Assembly (NCBI RefSeq): GCF_003003265.1
Contig: NZ_PVTL01000008.1
Location: 113,958 to 177,957, forward strand
Source of the DNA: Glaciihabitans tibetensis
GTDB lineage: Bacteria > Actinomycetota > Actinomycetes > Actinomycetales > Microbacteriaceae
Reading direction: 5' to 3'
DNA length: 64,000 nt
Shown here: one piece after another, positions 8,843 to 18,266 of the stretch
Layout: each line of letters begins with the position of its first letter
Numbering within the stretch: the stretch's first letter is position 1
Made by a program: the position numbers and the translations under genes
The notes under the pieces: generated by a model
Databases searched by the model: none
What the model was told of the DNA's origin: nothing
Seen by the model: only the letters and a program-made list of their open reading frames with translations

Positions 8843-10964
8843 TTCCCCCGCCACCGATTTCTCGCTGGCCCTCTTCGACGAATACCTGCGGCTCGGACTG
8901 CGCGACGTAATCGTCAGCCCCGGGTCCCGGTCGCAGGCGCTGGCGCTTGTGGCTGCCGAATACGAACGGCGCGGACTGCTGCGCCTCCGGGTGCGTATCG
9001 ACGAGCGTGTGGGCGGATTTCTCGCGCTCGGCCTCGCCGTGGAGACGTCCACCCCGGTGCTCATCATCACCACCTCGGGCACGGCCGTCGCCAACTTGCA
9101 CCCCGCCGTGCTCGAGGCACACCACTCCGGAGTACCGCTGATCGTGCTCAGCGCGGATCGTCCTACCGAGTTGCGCGGCATCGGCTCCAACCAGACTGCA
9201 GACCAGACCGGCATCTTCGGCGCGGCGATCACCCGCAGCTGGGAGGTCGACGCTCCTCGTGGACATGAAGGGGAGCGGGATGCCGCGGCCGGCCTAGCGC
9301 AGAGCAGCTGGCTCGCCTCCATAGAGGGACACGGCGGCAGGCCCACCCCCGTGCACGTGAACATCGGCTTCCGCGAGCCTCTGTCCGGGCCCATCGAGTC
9401 TGGCGAACCCGGGCGCGGTGCCGAGGCCTACGCGTCCCCACCCCACGTGTCTCCACCCCACCTGCCCCCACCCCACCTGCCCCCACCCCACCTGCCCCCA
9501 CCCCACCTGCCCCCACCCCACAGAACCGCGCACCCAGATTCGGTGCACGTGCTGCACCCGTCTCCCGGAACCGTCGTTGTCGCCGGTGCCGGTGCCGGGG
9601 AGCAGGCGGAGGCGGTCGCGCGCGAGCTCGGGGTTCCGCTGTTCGCCGAGGTCAGTAGTGGGGCGCACTTCGGCCCAAACCTCGTCGTGACCTACCGGCA
9701 GCTCCTCGCCACCGAGGGGTTCGGCGACCGCATCGCGCGAGTCATCGTGTTCGGGCACCCGACGCTCAGCCGCGAGATCCCGGCGCTGATTACCCGCGGC
9801 GACGTCACCACAACCGTGGTGCGCACCCCGGGCGCGGACGACTACAACCCCGGGCACCGCGTCTTTGACTTCGTTGATGCGGTGCGCGTCGCCACTGCCG
9901 ACGAGATCCCGGCCAGCGGCCACAGCGCCCTCGACGGCGACCGCGCCCGCAACGGCGAGGAGCCACCAACAGGCGAACAGGGCTCGGTGCGCGAACACGC
10001 CCCCGCCGGAAAGTCGCCCGCCGTGCAGTCGCCCGCCGTGCAGTCGCCCGCGGGCCAGTCGCCCGCCGTAGAGTCGCCCGCGGAGGTGCGGGCGTGGCTC
10101 GGCCGGTGGGTCTTCGCCTCGCGGTCGCTGCTCGAGCCCGAGACGGACGCGTTCCCGGTCGACCTCAGCAACGCCGAGTTCGCGCGCCGCCAGCTTGCCA
10201 TCGTGCGCGCCCCGGTCACCCGGCCCGCCCTCGTCGAGGCGGTCTGGCGATCGACCTGGCCGCATGATCGATTGGTGCTCGGCGCCTCCCGCCTGATTCG
10301 CGAAGCCGACCAGATCGTCACGGGAAAACGAATCCGCGTGCACGCCAACCGTGGACTCGCGGGAATCGATGGCACCATCGCCACGGCGATCGGCATTGCT
10401 CTCGCCAGCCAGAATCCGGTCACGCCTGAACCTGCGCCCGAACCTGCGCCCGCGGTGCCCGAACCTGCGCGTGCGGCGCCCGAACCTGCGCCCGCGGCGC
10501 TCGAACCGGGCGAACCCGCAGTCACACGCGCCGCAGTGGCTGGTGGCGTTGCTGGGGCTGCCGCCGCAGCATCCGACAGATCCGCTTCGGGAACGACCCG
10601 GGTTCTGGTCGGCGACATCACGGCGCTCCACGACGTGGGTGCGCTCCTGTTCGGCGCGGGGGAGCCCCGGCCGCGGATCCAGGTCATCGTGGGCAACGAC
10701 GGCGGCGGCACCATCTTCGACGGTCTCGAGGTCGCTACGTCCTCAGAGACGGCACCAGCGACAGTCTCGGAGGCCGCGACCACCACGTCCGCGGCGCCTT
10801 CCGCCTTCGACCGGGTGATGTTCACCGCTCAAAGCGTCGACTTCGAGAAGCTGGCCGCGGCTTACGGCTGGATCTACCTGCGAATCACCACCGTGGGCGA
10901 GCTCGATGAGGCCCTCGCGGCGTGCCCCGGGCCGATGCTGATCGAGGTAGCGCTCGCTCGCTGA
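8823..10964 (+). CDS. menD: SEPHCHC synthase with three low-complexity insertions
   Basis: 713 residues from ATG 8823, inside the end of the preceding gene. MenD uses thiamine diphosphate to add a succinic semialdehyde unit from 2-oxoglutarate to isochorismate. The Pyr domain ([63 protein letters not shown]) is intact, and the C-terminal PP domain has [18 protein letters not shown]. The usual length is 550-590. The excess lies in three in-frame repeats: PPHLP units at about residues 204-234, SPAVQ units at about 396-420 and PEPAP/PEPARAA units at about 535-566. They fall between domains, so activity is plausible. Confidence 0.93.
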   Translation: MTPSRSSSPATDFSLALFDEYLRLGLRDVIVSPGSRSQALALVAAEYERRGLLRLRVRIDERVGGFLALGLAVETSTPVLIITTSGTAVANLHPAVLEAHHSGVPLIVLSADRPTELRGIGSNQTADQTGIFGAAITRSWEVDAPRGHEGERDAAAGLAQSSWLASIEGHGGRPTPVHVNIGFREPLSGPIESGEPGRGAEAYASPPHVSPPHLPPPHLPPPHLPPPHLPPPHRTAHPDSVHVLHPSPGTVVVAGAGAGEQAEAVARELGVPLFAEVSSGAHFGPNLVVTYRQLLATEGFGDRIARVIVFGHPTLSREIPALITRGDVTTTVVRTPGADDYNPGHRVFDFVDAVRVATADEIPASGHSALDGDRARNGEEPPTGEQGSVREHAPAGKSPAVQSPAVQSPAGQSPAVESPAEVRAWLGRWVFASRSLLEPETDAFPVDLSNAEFARRQLAIVRAPVTRPALVEAVWRSTWPHDRLVLGASRLIREADQIVTGKRIRVHANRGLAGIDGTIATAIGIALASQNPVTPEPAPEPAPAVPEPARAAPEPAPAALEPGEPAVTRAAVAGGVAGAAAAASDRSASGTTRVLVGDITALHDVGALLFGAGEPRPRIQVIVGNDGGGTIFDGLEVATSSETAPATVSEAATTTSAAPSAFDRVMFTAQSVDFEKLAAAYGWIYLRITTVGELDEALAACPGPMLIEVALAR
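9431..9525 (+). repeat. 15-nt minisatellite in menD (PPHLP units)
   Basis: About six 15-nt units of the form CCCCACCCCACCTGC in tandem, in frame, encoding Pro-Pro-His-Leu-Pro; the first unit is divergent (PPHVS). The internal copies are almost identical, which implies recent expansion. Confidence 0.9.
10010..10084 (+). repeat. 15-nt minisatellite in menD (SPAVQ units)
   Basis: Five in-frame 15-nt units of the form TCGCCCGCCGTGCAG encode [20 protein letters not shown] and SPAEV. Confidence 0.85.
10427..10525 (+). repeat. Pro-Glu-Ala repeat in menD
   Basis: Imperfect repeats built on CCCGAACCTGCG encode [20 protein letters not shown] and following residues. The order is less regular than in the other two menD repeats. 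Confidence 0.8.
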
Positions 10965-10965
10965 A

Positions 10966-12216
10966 TTAGCTGAACGCTTCGACCACCGGACGAAACTTCA
11001 TCTTCGTCTCGGCCAGTTCCATCTCGGCGTCAGACTCCGCCACGATGCCGGCTCCCGCGTACGCCGTGATGTCCCCGTCGACCGACACCTCCGCGCAACG
11101 CAACGCAACGGCCCACTCGCCGTCGCCGTCGGCACCCACCCAGCCGACCGGCCCGGCGTAGCGTCCGCGGTCGAACGGCTCGAGTTCGCTGATCAGGTCG
11201 AGGGCGGTACGGGTGGGCGTTCCCGCGACGGCCGCCGTCGGGTGCAGCGCCGCGATGAGGTCGAGCGAGGTGGATCCGTCGGTGAGCGTGCCCTCGACGT
11301 CGCTCGCGAGATGCCACAGGTTCGGCAACTTGAGGGTGAACGGCAGCTCACTCGTAGTGACATTGCGGCTGTGCGGCCGCAGTGATGTGAGCAGGCTCTG
11401 CAGCGCGTACTCGTGTTCGTCTTGATCTTTGGTGGATGTCGCCAGCGCCACAGCCGCTTCCTGGTCAGCCAGCGCGTCGGCACCCCGGGCGGTGCTGCCC
11501 GCGAGCACCCGTGCACTGACGGTGCCGTTGTCGGCCCGCACCAGCGTCTCCGGGCTCGATCCGATCAGCCCATCGACCGCGAAGGTGTAGCAATCCGGGT
11601 AGCCGAGGGCGAGCTCGGCCACTACCAGGCGCAGGTCAGCGCCGATGGGCAGGTGCCCGATCAGGTCGCGCGCCAGCACGACTTTGCTCACGTCGCCCGC
11701 GCGGATGCGGCCGACCGCCGAGTTCACCGCGTCGAGGTAACCGGCCGGGGTCAGCGCGCCGGGGCGCAGGGAGATGCGGTACTCGGCGCCGATCGGGGTG
11801 GACAGCGGAGTCTTCGGCGGTGTGGCTTCGGTGCTGCCCGTGCTGATCCGGGTGATCCAGCTGGTGCCGTCGCGACGGCCGATCACCACGGAGGGAACGA
11901 TGAGCACGCTGGTCGCGGCGGAATCGTCGGAGAAGCTGAAAGCGCCGAAGGCGACGAGGCCGGTGCCGGGCAGGCCGAGCGGGTCTTCTACCGTGGCGGC
12001 TGCGGCGACGCGCTTCCATGCGGCCGCGGCATCCACCATTCGATTGGGGCCTGTAAATTCCAGACGGAGTGCCTCACCGACCCCGGCGATGCCCTGTCCG
12101 CGGCGGCTGAAGACCAGCGGATTACGGGGATCGACCAGCGGAACGAGCGGGCGAATGCTGTCGAGGGGCTGCGTCAGAACGTTTAGGGCGGGCACCTGGC
12201 CCCCGGTGTCTACCAC
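10966..12216 (-). CDS. menF: Isochorismate synthase
   Basis: 416 residues, GTG start. It isomerises chorismate to isochorismate, the committed step feeding MenD. The chorismate-binding core is present: KVVLARDLIGH, GSSPETLVRADNGTVSARVLAGSTARG, HPTAAVAGTPTRTALDLISE, RYAGPVGWVGADGDGEWAVALR and AGAGIVAESDAEMELAETKMK. The catalytic Glu residues lie in these motifs. An entC-type siderophore role is possible, but the position convergent with menD (1 nt apart) and divergent from menG supports menaquinone. Confidence 0.92.
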   Translation of the reverse strand: MVDTGGQVPALNVLTQPLDSIRPLVPLVDPRNPLVFSRRGQGIAGVGEALRLEFTGPNRMVDAAAAWKRVAAAATVEDPLGLPGTGLVAFGAFSFSDDSAATSVLIVPSVVIGRRDGTSWITRISTGSTEATPPKTPLSTPIGAEYRISLRPGALTPAGYLDAVNSAVGRIRAGDVSKVVLARDLIGHLPIGADLRLVVAELALGYPDCYTFAVDGLIGSSPETLVRADNGTVSARVLAGSTARGADALADQEAAVALATSTKDQDEHEYALQSLLTSLRPHSRNVTTSELPFTLKLPNLWHLASDVEGTLTDGSTSLDLIAALHPTAAVAGTPTRTALDLISELEPFDRGRYAGPVGWVGADGDGEWAVALRCAEVSVDGDITAYAGAGIVAESDAEMELAETKMKFRPVVEAFS

Positions 12217-12268
12217 CCGCCCAGCGTACTCCGGAGATCCTCAACCTTTCTCACTACACTTGACCCTC

Positions 12269-13042
12269 GTGAGCAAGGCGAATCTAGATAAGCAACCCGA
12301 CCAGGTCGCGGGAATGTTCGACGACGTCGCGAAACACTACGACCGAACGAACGCACTGCTGTCGGTGGGCAACGCCTATCTCTGGCGGATGCACACGGTT
12401 CGCGCCGTCGCGCCCCAGGCCGGCGAGCGCATCCTCGACATTGCCGCGGGTACCGGCACCAGTTCGGCGGCGCTCGCGCGTTCCGGCGCCCGCGTTGTCG
12501 CGGTGGACTTCTCGGCAGGCATGATTGCGGAGGGTCGCAAGCGCCACACGAACATCGAGTTCATCGAGGCAGACGCCGAGAAACTTCCGTTCGGGGACGA
12601 CGAATTCGACGCCGTGACCATCAGCTTCGGCCTGCGCAACGTCAACAACCCCAAAGCGGCCCTCGGCGAGATGTACCGGGTACTCAAGCCCGGCGGTCGC
12701 TTGGTGATCTGCGAGTTCTCCAGGCCGCCGCGCGCTCTGCTGCGAACCGGGTACTGGGCGTACCTCAAATACGTGATGCCGAAGGTCGCGAGCACCGCGA
12801 GCTCAAACCCGGCCGCGTACAACTACCTCATGGACTCGATCAAGGACTGGCCAGACCAGGGCCGGCTGAGCCAGTGGATTCGGGGAGCCGGGTTCACCCG
12901 CGTCGCCTACCGCAACCTCACCGCAGGAATCGTCGCCCTTCACCGCGGGCGCAAGCCCGTCGACGCCGCTGTCCTCGCGTCCGTTGCCAAGCGCAGGGGC
13001 AAAGTGTCACGCCCGGCTCCCGCACAGCCTTCGAAGCCCTAG
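12269..13042 (+). CDS. menG: Demethylmenaquinone methyltransferase
   Basis: 257 residues from GTG 12269. It performs the last step, C-methylation of demethylmenaquinone with SAM. Motifs are KQPDQVAGMFDDVAKHYDRT, the SAM loop ERILDIAAGTGTSS, VAVDFSAGMI, and FGLRNVNNPKAALGEMYRVL with KPGGRLVICEFS, which define UbiE/MenG. It has a basic C-terminal tail of about 25 residues. The 52-nt gap to divergent menF must hold both promoters. It is followed 24 nt later by the polyprenyl synthase. Confidence 0.95.
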   Translation: MSKANLDKQPDQVAGMFDDVAKHYDRTNALLSVGNAYLWRMHTVRAVAPQAGERILDIAAGTGTSSAALARSGARVVAVDFSAGMIAEGRKRHTNIEFIEADAEKLPFGDDEFDAVTISFGLRNVNNPKAALGEMYRVLKPGGRLVICEFSRPPRALLRTGYWAYLKYVMPKVASTASSNPAAYNYLMDSIKDWPDQGRLSQWIRGAGFTRVAYRNLTAGIVALHRGRKPVDAAVLASVAKRRGKVSRPAPAQPSKP

Positions 13043-13066
13043 CTTCCCTCAACGATTGGTCCTGTA

Positions 13067-14191
13067 GTGAATCCGAGCGTCCCCCTTGCTCGACGGAGCA
13101 ACACGCTGAGCTCGTCGCTCGGCCTGGCGGAGAAACTCTTCTCCTCCACGGACGAGAAGCGCTTTGCGATTGCCGTCGAAGCTGGCCTCGACGCCGTCGA
13201 GATTGGCCTCCTGCGTGAGATGTCGTTTGCGGACAATCTGGCGGATGTCACGAGCCGCTACCTTCTGGATGCGGGCGGCAAGCGCGTGCGCCCGACCCTC
13301 ACGCTGCTCACCGCCCAGCTCGGCAACGGCAACAACGACGAAGTGATCCGCGCCGCCGAGGTGGTCGAGATCACCCACCTCGCGTCGCTGTACCACGACG
13401 ACGTGATGGACGAGGCGCAGATGCGGCGCGGCGTACCCAGCGCGCAGGCCGTGTGGGGCAACTCCGTCGCGATCCTCACCGGCGACCTGCTGTTCGCCCG
13501 GGCCAGCAAGCTCGTCGCCGACCTCGGCGTGCGCGCAATCAAGCTGCAGGCCGACACCTTCGAGCGTCTCTGCCTCGGCCAGCTGCACGAAACGATTGGG
13601 CCCCGCCCCGACGAGGATCCGATTGACCACTACATCCAGGTGCTCGCCGACAAGACCGGTTCCCTCATTGCCCTCGCCGCAACGATGGGTGTCATTTTCT
13701 CGCAGGCTCCGGAGTCGTACGCTACGGCGGCGGAGGAATTTGGCGAGAAGATCGGCGTCGCCTTCCAGCTCATCGACGACGTCATCGACCTGTCGCCGCG
13801 CTCGGAAGACACGGGAAAGCTCGCCGGCACCGACCTGCGCGCCGGCGTTGCGACCCTCCCGCTGCTCTACCTACGCCAGCTCGCGGTCACCGACTCGAGC
13901 GCGGCACTGCTGCTGGCTCGTCTCGAAACCGATGCCGGATCCCGTTTTGCCGGCATCGTCGACGGTGACCTTGGGGCCGACGGCGCCCTGACGGCCGTGA
14001 CCGAGGTGGATGATGCGGACCTGACCGCCGCGATCGCCGAGTTGCGCGACCACTCGGTCACCGCTCGCACCCTCGAGGAGGCGCACCGGTGGGCCCGGGA
14101 AGCCGTCGCCGCGCTCGCCCCGCTGCCTGACGGGCCCGTCAAGAAGGCACTTACCCGATTCGCTGACACGGTCGTCGAGCGCTCCAACTAG
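13067..14191 (+). CDS. Long-chain trans-polyprenyl diphosphate synthase
   Basis: 374 residues, GTG start. It elongates allylic diphosphates with IPP, here most likely to make the menaquinone side chain. The first Asp-rich motif is YHDDVMDEAQMRRG near residue 107, the second is LIDDVIDLSPRSEDTGK near 235, with GGKRVRPTLTLLTAQ before and GDLLFARAS between. Bulky residues upstream of the first motif fit a medium- or long-chain product, but chain length cannot be read reliably. It lies 24 nt after menG. Confidence 0.92.
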   Translation: MNPSVPLARRSNTLSSSLGLAEKLFSSTDEKRFAIAVEAGLDAVEIGLLREMSFADNLADVTSRYLLDAGGKRVRPTLTLLTAQLGNGNNDEVIRAAEVVEITHLASLYHDDVMDEAQMRRGVPSAQAVWGNSVAILTGDLLFARASKLVADLGVRAIKLQADTFERLCLGQLHETIGPRPDEDPIDHYIQVLADKTGSLIALAATMGVIFSQAPESYATAAEEFGEKIGVAFQLIDDVIDLSPRSEDTGKLAGTDLRAGVATLPLLYLRQLAVTDSSAALLLARLETDAGSRFAGIVDGDLGADGALTAVTEVDDADLTAAIAELRDHSVTARTLEEAHRWAREAVAALAPLPDGPVKKALTRFADTVVERSN

Positions 14192-14298
14192 CGCGTGGCC
14201 GTCAGGGCCGATCGTCGTCACGCACGTGCAGCACGTTCAGCAGGTTTCACCAGCGACTCGTTTCAAAACAGATTCGATTCACAACAGACAGGGATCTT

Positions 14299-15690
14299 AT
14301 GACCAAGCTTCGTTTGGCCATCGTCGGCGCAGGACCAGCGGGAATCTACGCCGCGGACATCCTCCTGAAGGCGGAGAAGCAGTTTGATGTCTCCATCGAC
14401 CTGTTTGAGCAGCTGCCGGCGCCCTACGGGCTGGTTCGCTATGGCGTCGCCCCGGATCATCCGCGCATCAAGGGAATTATCACCGCGCTGCGCGAAGTGC
14501 TCGACAGTGGCGCGATCCGCCTGTTCGGCAACGTGCTTTACGGTCGCGACATCACCCTGGACGACCTGAAGAAGCACTACAACGCCGTGATCTTCTCCAC
14601 CGGCTCGATCCGTGACGCCGACCTGAAGGTGCCCGGCATCGATCTCCCGGGTAGCTACGGCGCTGCCGAGTTCGTCAGCTGGTTCGACGGCCACCCCGAC
14701 GTGCCGCGCGACTGGCCGCTCGAGGCGAAGGAGATCGTGGTCGTGGGCAACGGAAACGTCGCGCTCGACGTCGCCCGGATGCTCGCGAAGCACCCGGAAG
14801 ACCTGCTGCCGACGGAGATCCCCGCGAACGTCTACGACGGCCTCAAGGCGTCGCCCGTCACCGACGTGCACGTGTTCGGCCGCCGCGGCCCGATGCAGGT
14901 GAAGTTCACCCCGCTCGAGCTCCGCGAGCTCGGCGAACTGCGCGATGTCGACATGATCGTGGACGACGAAGACTTCGACTACGACGAGGGTGCCCGCACG
15001 GCCATCGCCACCAACAAGCAGGTGATGGTCATCGACCGCATCTTCACGCAGTGGCGCTCACGCGAGACCGGCGCAGCATCGCGACGCCTGCACCTGCACT
15101 TCTTCTCCAAGCCGGTCGAGGTTGTCGCCGACGAGAACGGCACGGTCGGAGCGTTCCGGTTCGAGCGCACTGAGCCCGACGGACAGGGTGGCGTTCGCGG
15201 CACCGGCAAGATCCGCGAGATTCCCGCGCAGGCGATCTACCGCGCGGTCGGCTACTTCGGCTCGCCCCTCGACGGGATCCCGTTTGACGAGAAGCGCGGT
15301 GTGATCCCGAACCGCGAGGGCCAGGTTCTCGATGATGAAGACCAGCAGGTGCACGGCGTGTACGCCACCGGCTGGATCAAGCGCGGTCCGGTCGGTCTCA
15401 TCGGCCACACGAAGAGCGACGCCATGGAAACCATCAAACACGTCATCAACGACCAGCCGAACTGGTGGACCCCGACCCACCCCGAGGAGGAAGCCGTCAC
15501 CGAGCTCCTCGCGAGCCGCGGTGTCGAGTTCACCAACCTCGACGGGTGGCACAACCTCGATGCCCACGAGCTTGCGCTCGGCGAGCCCGAGGGTCGCGTG
15601 CGCATCAAGGTCGTGGCGCGTGACGAGATGGTGAGCGTCTCGAACGCGACGACGCGCGGCCGCCACGCGCTGCCGGTCCCGGCCGAGTAG
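14299..15690 (+). CDS. fprA: Ferredoxin/flavodoxin-NADP+ reductase, adrenodoxin-reductase type
   Basis: 463 residues. FAD-binding LAIVGAGPAGIYAADILLK opens the protein, followed by APYGLVRYGVAPDHPRIKG, the NADP-binding VVVGNGNVALDVARML and RRGPMQVKFTPLELRELGEL, and the C-terminal GWIKRGPVGLIGHTKSDAME. These are signatures of mycobacterial FprA and adrenodoxin reductase. It moves electrons between NADPH and a ferredoxin. The menaquinone neighbours may be coincidental. A 107-nt gap separates it from the prenyl synthase. Confidence 0.93.
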   Translation: MTKLRLAIVGAGPAGIYAADILLKAEKQFDVSIDLFEQLPAPYGLVRYGVAPDHPRIKGIITALREVLDSGAIRLFGNVLYGRDITLDDLKKHYNAVIFSTGSIRDADLKVPGIDLPGSYGAAEFVSWFDGHPDVPRDWPLEAKEIVVVGNGNVALDVARMLAKHPEDLLPTEIPANVYDGLKASPVTDVHVFGRRGPMQVKFTPLELRELGELRDVDMIVDDEDFDYDEGARTAIATNKQVMVIDRIFTQWRSRETGAASRRLHLHFFSKPVEVVADENGTVGAFRFERTEPDGQGGVRGTGKIREIPAQAIYRAVGYFGSPLDGIPFDEKRGVIPNREGQVLDDEDQQVHGVYATGWIKRGPVGLIGHTKSDAMETIKHVINDQPNWWTPTHPEEEAVTELLASRGVEFTNLDGWHNLDAHELALGEPEGRVRIKVVARDEMVSVSNATTRGRHALPVPAE

Positions 15691-16170
15691 TCGCGCCGCC
15701 GCGGACGCGTGTGCCGCGTGCGCCAGTGTTGCGGCGTCCGCGCTTGTGCCGCGTGCCGATGAATGCTGCCGCAGAGGCGCCCAGGTAGAGCTGCCGCGGC
15801 CGCCCAGCGGCCAGGGTCGACGGCCTCGAGCTACTTCCCCGCGCCGAGAGGCCACCGGTCGACGGTCTTTCGCTACTTCCCGTCGCCGAGCGGCCACATA
15901 TTGATGCCGGGCAGTATTTCGCTCCATCGACCGGGCGGTTGCGTCGTCTTCTCGGCCAAAAACCGTCGATTCGAGCCCGCTCGACGAGCACGATGATCGG
16001 TTTCTGTCCGGTCGAGCGGGCCTCCCCGGCGACACGTCCGGCGGCGCGCGGAACCCGGCTGGCTCGACTGCCGCACGCCGAGGCCGCAAGATCGGGCCGC
16101 AATCCCACCGCCGCGGTCTCGTGCGGCAAACCCGCAACGCATTCTCGCGCAGCAGGCCCGCCGCGGAAAG
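15691..16170. other. 480-nt non-coding stretch with repeats
   Basis: No ORF here looks protein-like on either strand. An 8-bp inverted repeat, GCGGACGC (15701) and GCGTCCGC (15734), just after fprA could be a terminator without a T-run. The element GTGCCGCGTGC occurs twice (15711 and 15746). A two-copy 42-nt tandem repeat follows at 15815-15898. The remainder shows nothing I can identify. Confidence 0.6.
15815..15898. repeat. Tandem repeat, two 42-nt copies
   Basis: Copies at 15815-15856 and 15857-15898 both start GGTCGACGG, share GCTACTTCC and end CGAG-GGCCAC, with about 34 of 42 positions equal. It resembles the dispersed short intergenic repeats of Microbacteriaceae that carry GGTCGA/CTCGA cores; that link is from memory and uncertain. 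Confidence 0.75.
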
Positions 16171-17664
16171 CTACTGCACGGCGGCGGTCAGGCGCGCGAG
16201 GTTGTCGAGCACCGCGCCGGGAACCGGACGTGTCATCCACTCATCCAGGGTCAGCTCCCGGGACTCGTTCCGGTACGACTGCTCCAGCTCCCGGATCGAT
16301 TTCACGAAGTCGCGACCACGCACCATCACCGAGATTTCGAGGTTGAGGCTGAACGAGCGCATGTCCATGTTGCTTGAGCCGATGACGGCGACCTGGTCAT
16401 CGATGGTGAAGTGCTTCGCGTGCAGCACCGTGGGCGCCTTGTAGAGCCAGATGCGCACACCGGCCTTCAGCAGCTCCTCGTAGTAGCTGCGCTGGGCGTG
16501 GTAGACGACGGGCTGGTCGCCGATCTCCGACACGAAGAGCTGCACGTCGAGACCGCTCTGGGCCGCGGTGGTGATGGCGTACAGCATCGACTCATCCGGC
16601 ACGAAGTAGGGACTCGTGATGATGATGCGTTCCTGCGCCGCATACAGGAGAGAGTTGAACAGGCGAAGGTTGTTCTCACCCTCGAAGCCCGGGCCACTGG
16701 GCACCACCTGCGCGTCGAGCGGTGCACCGCTGAGGGTCAGCGGCTCCGGCTCGGTCTCGCGCAGCAGCAGCTCGTCGGTCTCGCTGTACCAGTCGGTGAC
16801 GAAGAGGGCGTTGATCCCGGCGACGATGGGTCCCTCGAACCGCACCATGAGGTCTTTCCACTTGAGCCCGCGGCGCTTGTTTCCGCGCTTGTTGTAGCTG
16901 CGGTCGACCATGTTCTGCGAACCGGTGAACGCGACGACGCCGTCGAGGATGAGGAGCTTGCGGTGGTTGCGCAGGTCGGGGCGCCGCCACTGTCCACGCC
17001 AGGGTTGCACCGGCAGCATCAGGTGCCAGGAGACACCGATCTTTTTAAGCTTGCGGATGGTGCGCAGGTAGTTCGGGGCACGGAGGCAGGCCACGTGGTC
17101 GAGAAGTACCCGCACGGTGACGCCGCGCTTCACGGCATCCTCCATCGCATCAAAAAACGGGGTCGTTGTCTCGTCCCAGGCGAAGATGTAGAACTCCGCG
17201 TGCACGTACCGCTTCGCGTCGCGCACGGCCTGGGTCATCGCCGCGAGGGACTCCTCGTAGTGGGGATAAAGCTTGGCGCTGTTTCCCCCGACGAGCGGCA
17301 TCGCACCCAGCTTGCGGTTCAGCTCAACGATCGGCTCAAGCCAGGACGGCCACGGGTTGTCCTGGCTGACCCTGTCGATGCCCTCGGTGGTCTCGATGAT
17401 GTAGCGGTTGATCTCGAGCTGCTTCTCCCGCCGGCGTTTGGGCAGGCGACGGCTGCCCAGCACCAGGAACAGAAAGATGCCGACGTAGGGGATCAAAAAG
17501 ATCGCCAGCAGCCAGGCCGTTGCGGTCTGTGGTCGGCGGTTGCGCGGCACAACGATCAGCGAAATTATTCGCACGATGAAGTCGATACCGGCAAGCACCC
17601 CCACCCAGGTCAGGGCGAAAGTCGGCCAGTGCCATTCCCATGGCCAGCTCAGGTCCCAGCTCAT
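16171..17664 (-). CDS. cls: Cardiolipin synthase (phospholipase D superfamily)
   Basis: 497 residues. Two N-terminal membrane helices (about 15-35 and 45-65, PLDc_N type) are followed by two HKD domains: NHRKLLILDGVVAFTGSQN near 232 and HAKHFTIDDQVAVIGSSN near 416. It makes cardiolipin from phosphatidylglycerol at the cytoplasmic membrane. The length fits the bacterial Cls family. The unusual Trp-rich start SWDLSWPWEWHW is kept because the ATG at 17664 is the first available. It is followed on the same strand by nothing for 480 nt. Confidence 0.93.
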   Translation of the reverse strand: MSWDLSWPWEWHWPTFALTWVGVLAGIDFIVRIISLIVVPRNRRPQTATAWLLAIFLIPYVGIFLFLVLGSRRLPKRRREKQLEINRYIIETTEGIDRVSQDNPWPSWLEPIVELNRKLGAMPLVGGNSAKLYPHYEESLAAMTQAVRDAKRYVHAEFYIFAWDETTTPFFDAMEDAVKRGVTVRVLLDHVACLRAPNYLRTIRKLKKIGVSWHLMLPVQPWRGQWRRPDLRNHRKLLILDGVVAFTGSQNMVDRSYNKRGNKRRGLKWKDLMVRFEGPIVAGINALFVTDWYSETDELLLRETEPEPLTLSGAPLDAQVVPSGPGFEGENNLRLFNSLLYAAQERIIITSPYFVPDESMLYAITTAAQSGLDVQLFVSEIGDQPVVYHAQRSYYEELLKAGVRIWLYKAPTVLHAKHFTIDDQVAVIGSSNMDMRSFSLNLEISVMVRGRDFVKSIRELEQSYRNESRELTLDEWMTRPVPGAVLDNLARLTAAVQ

Positions 17665-17750
17665 GGGCGCCCCAATCGTCTGCTCCGGTGGTGTCTACTC
17701 TGGCGCCGACGGCACCGCCTGTGACGGTATTTGACTGTGTTAGCTGAGGT

Positions 17751-18239
17751 CTAGCGGAAGTTCACGAACTGCAGCGCGACGTCGAGGTCTTTGCCCTTGA
17801 GCAGCGCCATCACCGCCTGCAGGTCGTCGCGGCTCTTGGACTGCACACGAAGCTCGTCGCCCTGGATCTGCGACTTGACACCCTTGGGGCCCTCGTCGCG
17901 AATGATCTTGCTGACCTTTTTCGCGTCTTCAGACGAGATGCCGTTTTTGAGCGACGCCTCGATGCGGTATTCCTTGCCGCTCGCGTAGGGCTCGCCGACG
18001 TCGAGGCTGCGCAGCGAAATGCCGCGCTTGATGAACTTGGCCTCGAGCACCTCGAGGACGGCCTTCACCCGATCTTCGGAGCTCGCCTTGAGCAGGAGCT
18101 TCTCGCCACTCCACTCAACCGAGGCGCCGATGCCCTTGAAGTCGTAGCGCGACAGGATCTCCTTCTGCGCTTGGCTGAGGGCGTTGTCCGCCTCCATCTT
18201 GTCGACCTTGCTAACGATGTCGAATGAGGAATCTGCCAT
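17751..18239 (-). CDS. YajQ/DUF520 family nucleotide-binding protein
   Basis: 162 residues, the family's usual length. It begins [20 protein letters not shown], with SRYDFKG in the first half and [38 protein letters not shown] motifs in the second. The family binds nucleotides; a c-di-GMP-binding role is reported in some proteobacteria but is not established in actinobacteria. It stands alone between cls and a LacI-type regulator. Confidence 0.94.
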   Translation of the reverse strand: MADSSFDIVSKVDKMEADNALSQAQKEILSRYDFKGIGASVEWSGEKLLLKASSEDRVKAVLEVLEAKFIKRGISLRSLDVGEPYASGKEYRIEASLKNGISSEDAKKVSKIIRDEGPKGVKSQIQGDELRVQSKSRDDLQAVMALLKGKDLDVALQFVNFR

Positions 18240-18266
18240 AGGGGCAGTTTAACCGGAAATGCTGGT

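Noticed and set aside
9294..10631. Long antisense frame inside menD
   Set aside because: High GC leaves the antisense strand of menD open; the repeats give Gly/Arg/Trp runs without any domain.
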